DNA of 13,481 bases from Alphaproteobacteria bacterium. Its GTDB lineage: Bacteria; Pseudomonadota; Alphaproteobacteria; Rhizobiales; Aestuariivirgaceae. This document shows positions 6,517 through 13,481 of this stretch, in pieces. The stretch spans positions 1-13,481 of the forward strand of contig JAPLOT010000261.1 in NCBI GenBank assembly GCA_026400595.1. The letters run 5' to 3'. The translations under genes and the position numbers were made by a program. Below the pieces are notes generated by a model. The model searched no databases and was not told the DNA's origin. It saw only the letters and a program-made list of their open reading frames with translations. Position 1 is the first letter of the stretch, and every line of letters starts with the position of its first letter.

Positions 6517-7214
6517 GCAGGCCCGGCAGCGGCAAGAAACCGGCGACGCGCAGTCTCAAGCAGCGGGTGAAGACCGGCAAGGGTCGCACCGTGTCGCAGA
6601 AGATCTGGCTGGAGCGCCAGCTCAACGATCCCTACGTGAAGGAGGCGCGCCGTCTCGGCTATCGCTCGCGCGCCGCCTTCAAGCTCATCGAGATCGACGA
6701 CAAGTACAAGTTCCTGAAGCCGGGCGGCAGGGTGGTCGACCTTGGCGCGGCACCCGGCGGCTGGAGCCAGGTGGCGGCCCAGCGGGTCAAGGCGGAACAG
6801 GGCAAGGGCAGGGTGGTGGCCATCGACATGCATGGCATGGACCCGATTCCCGCCGTGACCATCTTCAAGAAGGACTTCTACGACGAGGATGCGCCCCAGA
6901 CACTGATCGATGCGCTGGGCGGCGAGAAGGCCGACTGCGTGCTCTCGGACATGGCGACCCATGCCACGGGCCATCGCCAGACCGACCACATCAACATCAT
7001 CGCGCTGGCCGAAGCGGGCTATGATTTCGCGCGCACCATCCTCAAGCCGGGAGGAACCTACCTCGCGAAGGTGCTGCGTGGCGGCACCGAGGGCGAGCTG
7101 CTCAAGCAGATGAAGAAGGATTTCGCCACCGTCCGCCACGTGAAGCCCATGGCCAGCCGCGACGACTCGGCCGAACTCTTCGTGCTCGCGATGGGTTTCC
7201 GGGGCATGCCGTAG
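6513..7214 (+). CDS. rlmE: 23S rRNA (uridine-2552-2'-O)-methyltransferase RlmE
   Basis: RlmE (FtsJ/RrmJ) uses S-adenosylmethionine to methylate the 2'-OH of U2552 in the A loop of 23S rRNA, a late step in 50S assembly. The SAM-binding motif is VVDLGAAPGGWSQVA (74-88). The catalytic K-D-K-E tetrad is present as K57 (SRAAFKL), D146 (VLSDMATHATGH), K186 (YLAKVL) and E221 (DDSAELFVLA). The protein is 233 aa against about 209 in E. coli. The extra length is a basic N-terminal stretch (SGKKPATRSLKQRVKTGKGR) that may bind RNA. The GTG start at 6513 lies inside the end of ppx, with GGGAGG at 6502-6507. It converges with cysA across only 22 nt. Confidence 0.95.
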   Translation: MSRPGSGKKPATRSLKQRVKTGKGRTVSQKIWLERQLNDPYVKEARRLGYRSRAAFKLIEIDDKYKFLKPGGRVVDLGAAPGGWSQVAAQRVKAEQGKGRVVAIDMHGMDPIPAVTIFKKDFYDEDAPQTLIDALGGEKADCVLSDMATHATGHRQTDHINIIALAEAGYDFARTILKPGGTYLAKVLRGGTEGELLKQMKKDFATVRHVKPMASRDDSAELFVLAMGFRGMP

Positions 7215-7236
7215 GCCGCAACGGCCCCTGATACCT

Positions 7237-8022
7237 TCAGATTAAGCTGAGTCGCGCCGCAGGCTTGTCGCGGGCGGGAGGCGCGCGTTTCAGGTCGATG
7301 TCCTGGACGAAGTCCTCGACGAAGCTGGTCTTTGGGCTGCGGACGATTTCGGCGGCCGTGCCGATCTGCTCGATCTTGCCGAGATTCAGGATGGCGATGC
7401 GGTCGGCAAGCTCGAAGGCTTCGTCCTGGTCATGCGTGACGAAGAGCGTGGTGTGACCGGTGCGCTGATGCAGGTCGCGCAGCCACTTGCGCAGGTCCTT
7501 GCGCACCTTGGCGTCGAGCGCACCGAAGGGCTCGTCGAGCAGCAGGACACGCGGTTCGATGGCAAGCGCGCGGGCAAGTGCCACGCGCTGCCGCTGGCCA
7601 CCCGACAGCTGGCTGGGATAGCGCGCTTCGAGTCCGTCGAGCTGCACCAGCGACAGAAGCTCGCTCACCTTGTCGCGGATGGCCTGGGCCGATGGCCTTG
7701 TCTTGCGCGGCCTTGCGCGCAGGCCGAAGGCGATGTTGTCCATCACCGGCATGTGGCGGAACAGGGCATAGTGCTGGAACACGAAGCCGATGCGGCGCTC
7801 GCGCAGGGTGAGTTGATTGGCATCGATGTCCCCGAAAAAGACCTGCCCGCCATCGATCTGTTCGAGGCCGGCAACGGCCCTCAGCAAAGTCGTCTTGCCC
7901 GATCCCGAAGGACCGAGCAGGGCAACCAATTCGCCCGCTTCGACCTGGAGCGAAACGCCGCCCAGGGCCGGGTAGCGGCCGAAGCTCTTGGTCAGGTTCT
8001 TTACGGTCACGGCAACGGACAT
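7237..8022 (-). CDS. cysA: sulfate ABC transporter ATPase CysA, short form
   Basis: This is the nucleotide-binding subunit that powers sulfate/thiosulfate import with CysT and CysW. All ABC motifs are intact: Walker A GPSGSGKT (37-44), Q-loop Q83 in FVFQHYALF, signature LSGGQ (139-143), Walker B VLLLDEP with E164, and switch H197 in FVTHDQDEA. The ATG at 8022 has GGAG about 8 nt upstream and begins 14 nt after the cysW stop. The protein is only 261 aa, against about 340-365 for typical CysA. It ends soon after the ATPase domain and lacks the C-terminal regulatory/TOBE-like domain. The 22-nt gap to rlmE leaves no room for a lost remnant, so this is the true end rather than a local frameshift. 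Sulfate specificity is taken from the operon. Confidence 0.93.
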   Translation of the reverse strand: MSVAVTVKNLTKSFGRYPALGGVSLQVEAGELVALLGPSGSGKTTLLRAVAGLEQIDGGQVFFGDIDANQLTLRERRIGFVFQHYALFRHMPVMDNIAFGLRARPRKTRPSAQAIRDKVSELLSLVQLDGLEARYPSQLSGGQRQRVALARALAIEPRVLLLDEPFGALDAKVRKDLRKWLRDLHQRTGHTTLFVTHDQDEAFELADRIAILNLGKIEQIGTAAEIVRSPKTSFVEDFVQDIDLKRAPPARDKPAARLSLI

Positions 8023-8036
8023 GGCGGAACTCCGGT

Positions 8037-8912
8037 TCAGTGGCGATGCGACGCGGCAAGTTCGCCGGCGTAGCGCCATTCGAGGAAGGATTTTGCAACC
8101 AGCGTGAGGAGCGCGAGACCTGCCAGAAGCGTGGCCACCGCGAAGGCGGCGACGAAGTTGTACTCGTTATAGAGGATCTCGATGTGCAGCGGCATGGTAT
8201 TGGTCAGGCCGCGAATATGGCCGGAAACCACCGAGACGGCACCGAACTCGCCCATGGCGCGGGCGTTGCAGAGGAGCACGCCATAGAGGAGCGCCCACTT
8301 GATGTTGGGCAGCGTAACCCGCAGGAAGGTGTGGAAGCCGGAGGCGCCCAGCGTGAGTGCGGCCTCTTCCTCGCTCGTGCCCTGCGACTGCATCAGCGGG
8401 ATCAGTTCCCGCGCGACGAACGGAAACGTCACGAACACGGTGGCCAGAACGATCCCCGGCACCGCGAAGATGATCTCGATGTCATTGGCGATCAGCCACG
8501 GGCCTAGCCAGCCATGCGCGCTGAAGAGCAGGACATAGACCAAGCCCGAGATCACCGGCGAGATCGAGAAGGGTAGGTCGATCAGCGTCAGCAGCAGATT
8601 CTTGCCCGCGAAGTTGAACTTCGCGATGGCCCAGGACGCCGCGATGCCGACGAGCGCGTTGAAGGGTACCGCAATGGCGGCGACCAGCAGCGTCAGCTTC
8701 ACGGCCGCCATCGTATCCGGATCGCTGAAGCTGTCGAAGAAAACGTCTGCGCCCTTGCGGAAGCCTTCGAGAAAGACAGTGATCAGCGGCAGGAAGAGGA
8801 AGGCCGTCAGGAACAGCAGCGCCGTTCCGATGAGAAGTCCCTTCACCAGCCCGCTCTCGCCCATGGGCTGGGCGCGCGGGCGTTCGATGGCGGGAAGCAC
8901 TGCGTCAGACAT
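8037..8912 (-). CDS. cysW: sulfate ABC transporter permease CysW
   Basis: This is one of the two inner-membrane permease subunits of the sulfate/thiosulfate importer, 291 aa with about six membrane helices. The first spans about residues 24-48. The cytoplasmic EAA loop that docks onto CysA is EEAALTLGASGFHTFLRVTL (182-201). Segments such as LIDLPFSISPVISGLVYVLL and MGEFGAVSVVSG are characteristic of CysW. I chose the ATG at 8912 because AGGAGG lies 8 nt upstream. It overlaps the end of cysT by 8 nt (ATGTCTGA), which indicates translational coupling. Confidence 0.95.
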   Translation of the reverse strand: MSDAVLPAIERPRAQPMGESGLVKGLLIGTALLFLTAFLFLPLITVFLEGFRKGADVFFDSFSDPDTMAAVKLTLLVAAIAVPFNALVGIAASWAIAKFNFAGKNLLLTLIDLPFSISPVISGLVYVLLFSAHGWLGPWLIANDIEIIFAVPGIVLATVFVTFPFVARELIPLMQSQGTSEEEAALTLGASGFHTFLRVTLPNIKWALLYGVLLCNARAMGEFGAVSVVSGHIRGLTNTMPLHIEILYNEYNFVAAFAVATLLAGLALLTLVAKSFLEWRYAGELAASHRH

Positions 8913-9753
8913 TGCCGAGCCTCCTGCGGCTCCAGGCCTGCAGCTTGTTGATGAGGAAGAGCATGGCAAAGGAAATGGCCAGCATCACGGTGGCGATCAC
9001 CGTGGCGCCGCCATAGTCGAACTCCTCCAGCTTGATGACGATCAGCAGCGGCGCGATCTCCGAGACCATCGGAATGTTGCCGGCAATGAAGATGACCGAG
9101 CCGTACTCGCCGACGCCGCGCGCGAAGGCCAGCGCAAAGCCGGTGAGCAATGCGGGATAGACATGCGGCAGGATCACCTGAAAGACGGTGCGCAGCCGGC
9201 TTGCGCCGAGCAGGGCGGCCGCTTCTTCGATGTCGCGTTCGACCTCTTCCAGGATGGGCTGCACGGTGCGGACCACGAAGGGCAGGCCGATGAAGATCAG
9301 CGCGAAGGTCACGCCCAGCGGCGTGAAGGCGATCTTGAGTCCGAAGTATCCGGCGATCGAGCCGATGATCCCGTTCGGCGCATAGATCGCCGCCAGTGCA
9401 ATGCCTGCCACTGCGGTCGGAAGCGCGAAGGGCAGGTCGACCATCGCATCGACGATGCGGCGGCCGGGGAATTCGTAGCGCACCAGCACCCAAGCCAGCA
9501 GCAGGCCGAAGACCGCGTTCACCAGCGCCGCGATGAAGGCCGCGCCGAAGGAGAGGCGCAAGGCTGCAAGCGTGCGGGCATCGCTGGCGATATTCCAGAA
9601 CTCAGCCGGACCGATGCTGGCGGCGCGCAGCACGAGCGCTGCGAGCGGAATCAGCACGATCAGGCTGAGGGCCGTGACGGCAAAGCCAAGCGCCACCCCG
9701 AAACCCGGGATGACGCTCGGCTCGCGCAGACGAGGGAGGACGAGCTGCGCCAT
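8905..9753 (-). CDS. cysT: sulfate ABC transporter permease CysT (CysU)
   Basis: This is the partner permease of CysW, 282 aa with about six membrane helices (first about 19-43). The EAA loop is EEAAALLGASRLRTVFQVIL (176-195). The LPFALPTAVAGIALAAIYAP and RGVGEYGSVIFIAGNIP segments are typical of CysT. The ATG at 9753 lies only 5 nt after the stop of the sulfate-binding protein gene. No good Shine-Dalgarno is visible, so its translation probably depends on ribosomes finishing sbp. The E. coli order cysP-U-W-A is kept here. Confidence 0.95.
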   Translation of the reverse strand: MAQLVLPRLREPSVIPGFGVALGFAVTALSLIVLIPLAALVLRAASIGPAEFWNIASDARTLAALRLSFGAAFIAALVNAVFGLLLAWVLVRYEFPGRRIVDAMVDLPFALPTAVAGIALAAIYAPNGIIGSIAGYFGLKIAFTPLGVTFALIFIGLPFVVRTVQPILEEVERDIEEAAALLGASRLRTVFQVILPHVYPALLTGFALAFARGVGEYGSVIFIAGNIPMVSEIAPLLIVIKLEEFDYGGATVIATVMLAISFAMLFLINKLQAWSRRRLGNV

Positions 9754-9758
9754 GTCGA

Positions 9759-10781
9759 TCAGTTGGTCGGACGATAGATCTCGTCGAACACGCCGCCATC
9801 GGCGAAGTGCTTCTTCTGGGCCGCGGCCCAGCCGCCGAAGTCCGTGTCGATGCTCACCAGTTCCAGCTTGGGAAAGCGGGCAAGGTCGGCCGGGTCGGCC
9901 GCGGCTTCATCGACCGGGCGGAAGAAATGCTTGGCGGCGAGCTTCTGTCCGGCGGGCGAGTAGAGGAACTCGAGATAGGCCTTGGCGACCTCCTCGTTGC
10001 CCTTGGCCTTGGCCACGCCTTCGACCACCGCGACCGGCGGTTCGGCCTTGATGGAGAGCGAGGGGACGATGATGTCGAAATTGTCGGCGCCGAATTCCTT
10101 CTGCACGAGGAAGGCCTCGTTCTCCCAGCTGATGAAGACATCGCCGATGCCGCGCTGGGCGAAGGTGGTGGTCGAGCCGCGGGCGCCGGTATCGAGGACG
10201 GGCACGTTGCGGTAGAGATCGGCGATGTACTGCTTCACCTTGGTCTCGTCGCCGCCGAAGGCCTTCTCGGCCCAGGCCCAGGCTGCGAGATAGTTCCAGC
10301 GCGCGCCGCCGCTGGTCTTGGGATTGGGCGTGATGACGGCAACGCCTTCCTTGGCGAGATCGCCCCAGTCCTTGATGCCCTTGGGATTGCCCTTGCGCAC
10401 CAGGAACACGATGGTGGAGGTATAGGGTGCGGAATTGTGCGGCAGCTTGCTGGCCCAGTCCTTGGGCAGCTTGTCGGTCTTGTTGGCGATCTGGTCGATG
10501 TCGCCGGCGAGTGCCAGGGTCACCACGTCGGCGTCCAGTCCGTCGATCACCGCGCGGGCCTGCTTGCCCGAGCCGCCATGCGACTGGTTGATGGTGACGA
10601 CTTCGCCCTTCTTCGCCTTCCAGTCGGCCGCGAAGGCCTCGTTGAACTCCTTGTAGAACTCGCGGGTCGGGTCATAGGACACGTTCAGCAGTGTCTTGTC
10701 GGCGAGCGCCGGGCCGAAGGACAGGGCAAGAGCCAGGGCCGCTGCGCCGAGGGTGAGCTTGCGACGGGACGGGATCAGCAT
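9759..10781 (-). CDS. sbp: periplasmic sulfate-binding protein
   Basis: This substrate-binding protein captures sulfate in the periplasm and delivers it to CysT/CysW. It is 340 aa with a clear signal peptide: the basic n-region MLIPSRRK, a hydrophobic core, and FGPALA|DKT with likely cleavage after A27. Family hallmarks are TLLNVSYDPTREFYKEFN, NQSHGGSGKQARAVIDGL, ADVVTLALAGDID and TGARGSTTTFAQRGIGDVFI. I chose the ATG at 10781 because GGAGGT lies 4 nt upstream, a somewhat tight spacing. The in-frame ATG at 10793 has no ribosome binding site. A 108-nt gap to the rrf2 stop carries the likely operon promoter. Thiosulfate binding (CysP-type) cannot be excluded. Confidence 0.94.
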   Translation of the reverse strand: MLIPSRRKLTLGAAALALALSFGPALADKTLLNVSYDPTREFYKEFNEAFAADWKAKKGEVVTINQSHGGSGKQARAVIDGLDADVVTLALAGDIDQIANKTDKLPKDWASKLPHNSAPYTSTIVFLVRKGNPKGIKDWGDLAKEGVAVITPNPKTSGGARWNYLAAWAWAEKAFGGDETKVKQYIADLYRNVPVLDTGARGSTTTFAQRGIGDVFISWENEAFLVQKEFGADNFDIIVPSLSIKAEPPVAVVEGVAKAKGNEEVAKAYLEFLYSPAGQKLAAKHFFRPVDEAAADPADLARFPKLELVSIDTDFGGWAAAQKKHFADGGVFDEIYRPTN

Positions 10782-10815
10782 CGGGACCTCCATGGTGTTT
10801 TGATCTGATAACCCA

Positions 10816-10843
10816 ATACTATACAGAATAAGTAGTGATTCAA
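10816..10843 (-). promoter_or_regulatory. candidate promoter of the sbp-cysTWA operon
   Basis: In the AT-rich gap upstream of sbp, the minus strand reads TTGAAT (10843-10838). A -10-like TAGTAT (10821-10816) follows after 16 nt, and the better box TATAGT (10823-10818) after only 14 nt. Neither pair is ideal. That would fit a promoter needing an activator, or one read by a regulator that corrects the spacing. The AT-richness against the GC-rich genes supports a regulatory role. Confidence 0.35.
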
Positions 10844-10864
10844 GCGAAATCGTTCGTTCTATCA

Positions 10865-10884
10865 AACAAATTGTTCTACAGTAG
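10865..10884. promoter_or_regulatory. two abutting small palindromes, candidate operator
   Basis: AACAA-A-TTGTT (10865-10875) is followed immediately by CTAC-A-GTAG (10876-10884). Both are perfect with a single central base. They lie just beyond the rrf2 stop and about 20-45 nt upstream of the candidate -35 for sbp, a usual place for an activator or repressor site. Binding by the neighbouring Rrf2 protein is inference. Confidence 0.35.
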
Positions 10885-10889
10885 GAATC

Positions 10890-11357
10890 TCAGTCGGTTA
10901 GGAGCAGTTGGGCAGTCTTGCGGCCCGCATGATCCGTGCTGTCAGAGGCCGACATGACCTCCGCCAGGGTCGTTGTCTCGAGCGTGGTGAGGTACTGCTG
11001 ATAGGCTTTGGCAAAGGCGATGCGGAGTTCGCAGCTGGCTTCGTCCTGGCAGTCTTCGCAGCGCCGGTAGGCCGTTCGCGACAGGCAGGGAAGCGGCGCG
11101 ATCGGCCCGTCCACGGCGCGGAGCAGAGGGCCGATATAGATCAGGTCCACCGGCTTCAGCAGCTCGTAGCCGCCGTCGCGGCCGCGGCGGCTGGTGATGT
11201 AGCCCGCCGCCTTGAGGGTGAGCAGGATTTGTTCGAGGAACTTGCGCGGAAGTTTCTCCTGCTCGGACAGTTGGCGGATCTGGAGGCCCACGCCGGGCTT
11301 GGCCCGGGCCAGGGCGACCATTGCCTTGAAGGCGTAGCGTGCGCGTTGAGAGATCAT
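10890..11357 (-). CDS. Rrf2-family transcriptional regulator with four-cysteine cluster
   Basis: This is a winged-helix DNA-binding regulator of the Rrf2/IscR/CymR family, 155 aa. It begins MISQRARYAFKAMVAL with the LSEQEKLPRKFLEQILLTLKAAG recognition region and the wing SRRGRDGGYEL, all typical. C91, C100, C103 and C109 lie in the effector region (PCLSRTAYRRCEDCQDEASCEL). IscR-type members bind an Fe-S cluster with three cysteines here, so a cluster is likely, although the spacing C-x8-C-x2-C-x5-C differs from E. coli IscR. The ATG at 11357 follows the family N-terminus, but its ribosome binding site is weak. It lies upstream of, and in the same direction as, sbp-cysTWA, so it is the probable local regulator of sulfate uptake. 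It diverges from guaB. Confidence 0.9.
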   Translation of the reverse strand: MISQRARYAFKAMVALARAKPGVGLQIRQLSEQEKLPRKFLEQILLTLKAAGYITSRRGRDGGYELLKPVDLIYIGPLLRAVDGPIAPLPCLSRTAYRRCEDCQDEASCELRIAFAKAYQQYLTTLETTTLAEVMSASDSTDHAGRKTAQLLLTD

Positions 11358-11491
11358 GCCGACATGAATAGTCGTGTTTGGGGCCGCGCCGCAAGCGGCA
11401 AGGGGCAGGATTGCCTTGCTCCGGCCCGCCACACGGTGTTAAGCACAGCCGCCAACTCCCGCGAATCCGCTTGCGTCCGAAAGGTTGGCAC
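11358..11491. promoter_or_regulatory. divergent intergenic region rrf2 / guaB
   Basis: These 134 nt must carry the promoters of both the Rrf2 gene (leftwards) and guaB (rightwards). I found no convincing -35/-10 pair in either direction. There is a tiny hairpin GCCGC-AA-GCGGC (11388-11399) without a T-run, and GAAAGG (11479-11484) is the guaB ribosome binding site. No purine riboswitch-like fold is apparent. Confidence 0.35.
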
Positions 11492-12961
11492 ATGTCTTCC
11501 CGCATCATTCCCGAATATCTGACCTTCGACGACGTGCTGATGAAGCCGGGCGCGTCCTCGGTGCTTCCGGCCCAGGTCTCGACGGCAACGCGGCTGACGC
11601 GGGCCATCAATCTCTCCATCCCCATCATCTCGGCCGCGATGGATACGGTCACCGAGGCGCGGCTTGCCATCGCCATGGCCCAGGCCGGCGGCCTCGGCAT
11701 CATTCACAAGAACCTCGAACCGGCCGACCAGGCCGAGCACGTGCGCCAGGTGAAACGCTTCGAAAGCGGCATGGTGGTCAATCCCATCACCATCGGCCCC
11801 GACGCAACGCTTGGCGATGTCCTGGCGCTCAAGGACCGTCACAAGATATCAGGGATCCCGGTGGTCGACGGCAAGGGCAAGCTGGTCGGCATCATCACCA
11901 ACCGCGACGTGCGCTTCGCCACAGACCTGAACATGAAGGTTGCCAACCTCATGACGCACGAGAATCTCGTGACGGTCAGGGCCGGGGTCGACCGGACGGA
12001 GGCAAGGCGCCTGCTGCACAAGTACCGTATCGAGAAGCTCATCGTCGTTGACGACGACTTCCGCTGCGTCGGCCTCATCACCGTGAACGACATGGAAAAG
12101 GCCGCCGACCATCCGCTCGCCACCAAGGACGAGCATGAGCGGCTCCGCGTGGGCGCGGCCACCGGCACGGGTGACGCCGGCTTCCTGCGCGCCGAGCTGC
12201 TGGTCGACGCCGGCGTCGACCTCATCGTCGTCGACACCGCGCATGGCCATTCGGACAACGTCATCAACCAGGTGACACGCATCAAGAAGATCTCCAACAA
12301 GGTGCAGATCGTCGCCGGCAACGTGGCGACGCCGGAAGCGGTGAAGGCCCTCATCGATGCCGGTGCCGATGCGGTGAAGATCGGCATCGGCCCCGGCTCC
12401 ATCTGCACCACGCGCGTGGTGGCGGGCGTCGGCGTGCCGCAGCTTTCCGCGGTGATGGAATGCGCCGAGGAGGGCGCGCGCCAGGATGTTCCGGTGATCG
12501 CCGATGGCGGCATCAAGCTGTCGGGCGATCTGGCCAAGGCGCTGGCGGCGGGGGCGGAAGTGGCGATGATCGGCTCGCTGCTGGCAGGCACCGACGAGAG
12601 CCCGGGCGAGGTCTATCTCTATAACGGCCGCAGCTACAAGGCCTATCGCGGCATGGGTTCGGTGGGCGCCATGGCCCGCGGCTCGGCCGACCGCTACTTC
12701 CAGCAGGAGGTGAAGGACAGCCTCAAGCTGGTGCCGGAGGGCATCGAGGGCCAGGTGCCCTACAAGGGTCCGGTCGGCGCGGTGCTGCACCAGCTGGTGG
12801 GCGGGTTGCGCGCCGCCATGGGCTATGTCGGGGCCGCAACACTGCCCGGACTGCGCAGCAAGGCACAGTTCATCCGCATCACCTCGGCCGGCATGCGCGA
12901 GAGCCACGTCCATGACGTGATGATCACGCGCGAGGCGCCCAACTACCAGCGGCAGGGCTGA
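11492..12961 (+). CDS. guaB: IMP dehydrogenase
   Basis: The enzyme oxidises IMP to XMP with NAD+, the committed step of GMP synthesis in the cytoplasm. The protein is 489 aa, the standard length. The TIM barrel starts with LTFDDVLMKPG and is interrupted by two CBS domains (about 96-145, SGIPVVDGKGKLVGIITNRD, and about 153-205, EKLIVVDDDFRCVGLITVND) that bind regulatory nucleotides. The catalytic loop GIGPGSICTTRVVAG holds nucleophile C305. The phosphate-binding DGGIKLSGD (338-346) and the mobile flap with R401-Y402 (SADRYFQ) follow. The ATG at 11492 has GAAAGG 7 nt upstream. A secreted-protein gene starts 2 nt after the stop. No residue looks abnormal. Confidence 0.98.
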   Translation: MSSRIIPEYLTFDDVLMKPGASSVLPAQVSTATRLTRAINLSIPIISAAMDTVTEARLAIAMAQAGGLGIIHKNLEPADQAEHVRQVKRFESGMVVNPITIGPDATLGDVLALKDRHKISGIPVVDGKGKLVGIITNRDVRFATDLNMKVANLMTHENLVTVRAGVDRTEARRLLHKYRIEKLIVVDDDFRCVGLITVNDMEKAADHPLATKDEHERLRVGAATGTGDAGFLRAELLVDAGVDLIVVDTAHGHSDNVINQVTRIKKISNKVQIVAGNVATPEAVKALIDAGADAVKIGIGPGSICTTRVVAGVGVPQLSAVMECAEEGARQDVPVIADGGIKLSGDLAKALAAGAEVAMIGSLLAGTDESPGEVYLYNGRSYKAYRGMGSVGAMARGSADRYFQQEVKDSLKLVPEGIEGQVPYKGPVGAVLHQLVGGLRAAMGYVGAATLPGLRSKAQFIRITSAGMRESHVHDVMITREAPNYQRQG

Positions 12962-12963
12962 GC

Positions 12964-13481
12964 GTGCTGCGCTTCTTTGCCGTGGCCTTCGCGTCGGCCG
13001 TTTCATGCGCGGCGCCGGCGCTCGCAGCCGACTATCCGTTCCAGGGGCACTTCACGGTGGCCGGTGCCGGCGAGAGCCCCGACGGGCTCGATGTCAACCG
13101 GTGCGCGCTGAACTTCTTCGTGCAGGACAGGAGCGGCGACTTCGTCGCCTATCATGTCGACTTGGATCATTTCAAGGCGACGGGCGGACTGCGCTACGTC
13201 ATCTTCCAGCGCGGCCGCTGCAGCTACGATGCCGGCACGCGCATCGAGACCTGCACCCCGTCCTTCGACACCGACCAGAACATGCAGGGCAAGACCTTCA
13301 TCGACGTCATCGAGCAGATCACGCCGACGCATGTGAAGACGCGGGCCTTCGACGACCTTGCGCAGGCGGAAGCCTTCGCGGCCAGCGGAAAGAGCGAGGG
13401 CGATTTTCCGATTACCTATTTCAGTTGCCCCTTCGACCAGGCGAAGATCGCCGGTGCCCTGACCGGCACCTCCAGCCATCT
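12964..13481 (+). CDS. secreted protein of unknown function, C-terminus beyond window
   Basis: The frame opens with GTG at 12964, two nt after the guaB stop, with AGGG about 7 nt upstream. It is still open at the right edge (172 complete codons). The first 22 residues are a signal peptide: LRFF, a hydrophobic core, and APALAA|DYPF. The mature part starts YPFQGHFTVAGAGESPDG and holds four cysteines (C47, C86, C97, C155), suggesting disulfides in the periplasm. The segment ALNFFVQDRSGDFVAYHVDL looks like beta strands. I do not recognise the family. The spacing implies cotranscription with guaB, but an exported protein has no evident role in purine synthesis, so this may be only positional. Confidence 0.8.
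   Translation, partial: MLRFFAVAFASAVSCAAPALAADYPFQGHFTVAGAGESPDGLDVNRCALNFFVQDRSGDFVAYHVDLDHFKATGGLRYVIFQRGRCSYDAGTRIETCTPSFDTDQNMQGKTFIDVIEQITPTHVKTRAFDDLAQAEAFAASGKSEGDFPITYFSCPFDQAKIAGALTGTSSH

Noticed and set aside
7214..7226. Hairpin GGCCG-CAA-CGGCC after rlmE as a terminator
   Set aside because: The stem is only 5 bp and no T-run follows in either direction. Such a hairpin is common in high-GC DNA.
8602..9777. 391-codon open frame on the plus strand
   Set aside because: It is antisense to cysW and cysT, both of which have full permease signatures. The translation is charged and without family features.
9807..10808. 333-codon open frame on the plus strand
   Set aside because: It is antisense to the well-supported sulfate-binding protein gene.
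11358..11491. Purine or (p)ppGpp riboswitch in the guaB leader
   Set aside because: I could not find a paired multi-stem aptamer core or an expression platform hairpin.
11849..13006. 385-codon open frame on the minus strand
   Set aside because: It is antisense to guaB and His/Arg/Ala/Asp-rich, so a shadow frame.
13003..13479. 158-codon open frame on the minus strand at the right edge
   Set aside because: The plus strand here encodes a signal peptide and a sensible mature protein directly after guaB with a ribosome binding site. The antisense frame lacks both.

Overview
The window is high-GC chromosomal DNA (roughly 65% G+C by eye) from an alphaproteobacterium. The evidence is the PleC/DivJ-like histidine kinase core, a short two-domain Ppx/GppA phosphatase translationally coupled to rlmE, a solitary HerA-type ATPase, GTG starts and an Rrf2-family gene heading a sulfate-uptake operon. 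Order and genus cannot be fixed from this sequence. Most of the window is ordinary housekeeping and transport DNA. I see no CRISPR array, no insertion sequence, no rRNA, and no defence or biosynthetic cluster.

Layout. Positions 1-350 hold a minus-strand tRNA-Gln(CUG). Beyond its 3' end is lower-GC DNA with a possible protein start running off the left edge. A small minus-strand gene of unknown function (552-848) and a plus-strand cardiolipin synthase (997-2448) diverge from a short region holding a perfect 19-bp-arm inverted repeat (870-912). The cardiolipin synthase converges with a minus-strand two-gene unit, histidine kinase then HerA-like ATPase (5244 down to 2445). The two converging stop codons share one CTAG. 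A divergent promoter region (5245-5445) leads to ppx/gppA and rlmE (5446-7214), which overlap by 4 nt.

A minus-strand sulfate regulon follows (11357 down to 7237): an Rrf2 regulator with four cysteines, then the periplasmic sulfate-binding protein, permeases CysT and CysW, and an unusually short CysA. The last four genes are almost contiguous or overlapping. Diverging from the regulator is guaB (11492-12961), followed 2 nt later by a secreted protein of unknown function (12964 to beyond the right edge).

How the parts work together. Sbp, CysT, CysW and CysA make one complete ABC importer for sulfate. The Rrf2 protein encoded just upstream is the likely local controller and may sense Fe-S or cysteine status. 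The kinase and HerA are probably cotranscribed, but nothing in the sequence proves a functional link. Ppx/GppA (polyphosphate or (p)ppGpp metabolism) and RlmE (23S rRNA methylation) both bear on growth and stress. Cardiolipin synthase makes membrane phospholipid, and GuaB commits IMP to GMP.

The items most worth a second look are the perfect palindrome between divergent genes, the Rrf2-sulfate linkage with its adjacent small palindromes, the sensor-less kinase paired with HerA, and the unknown exported protein behind guaB.
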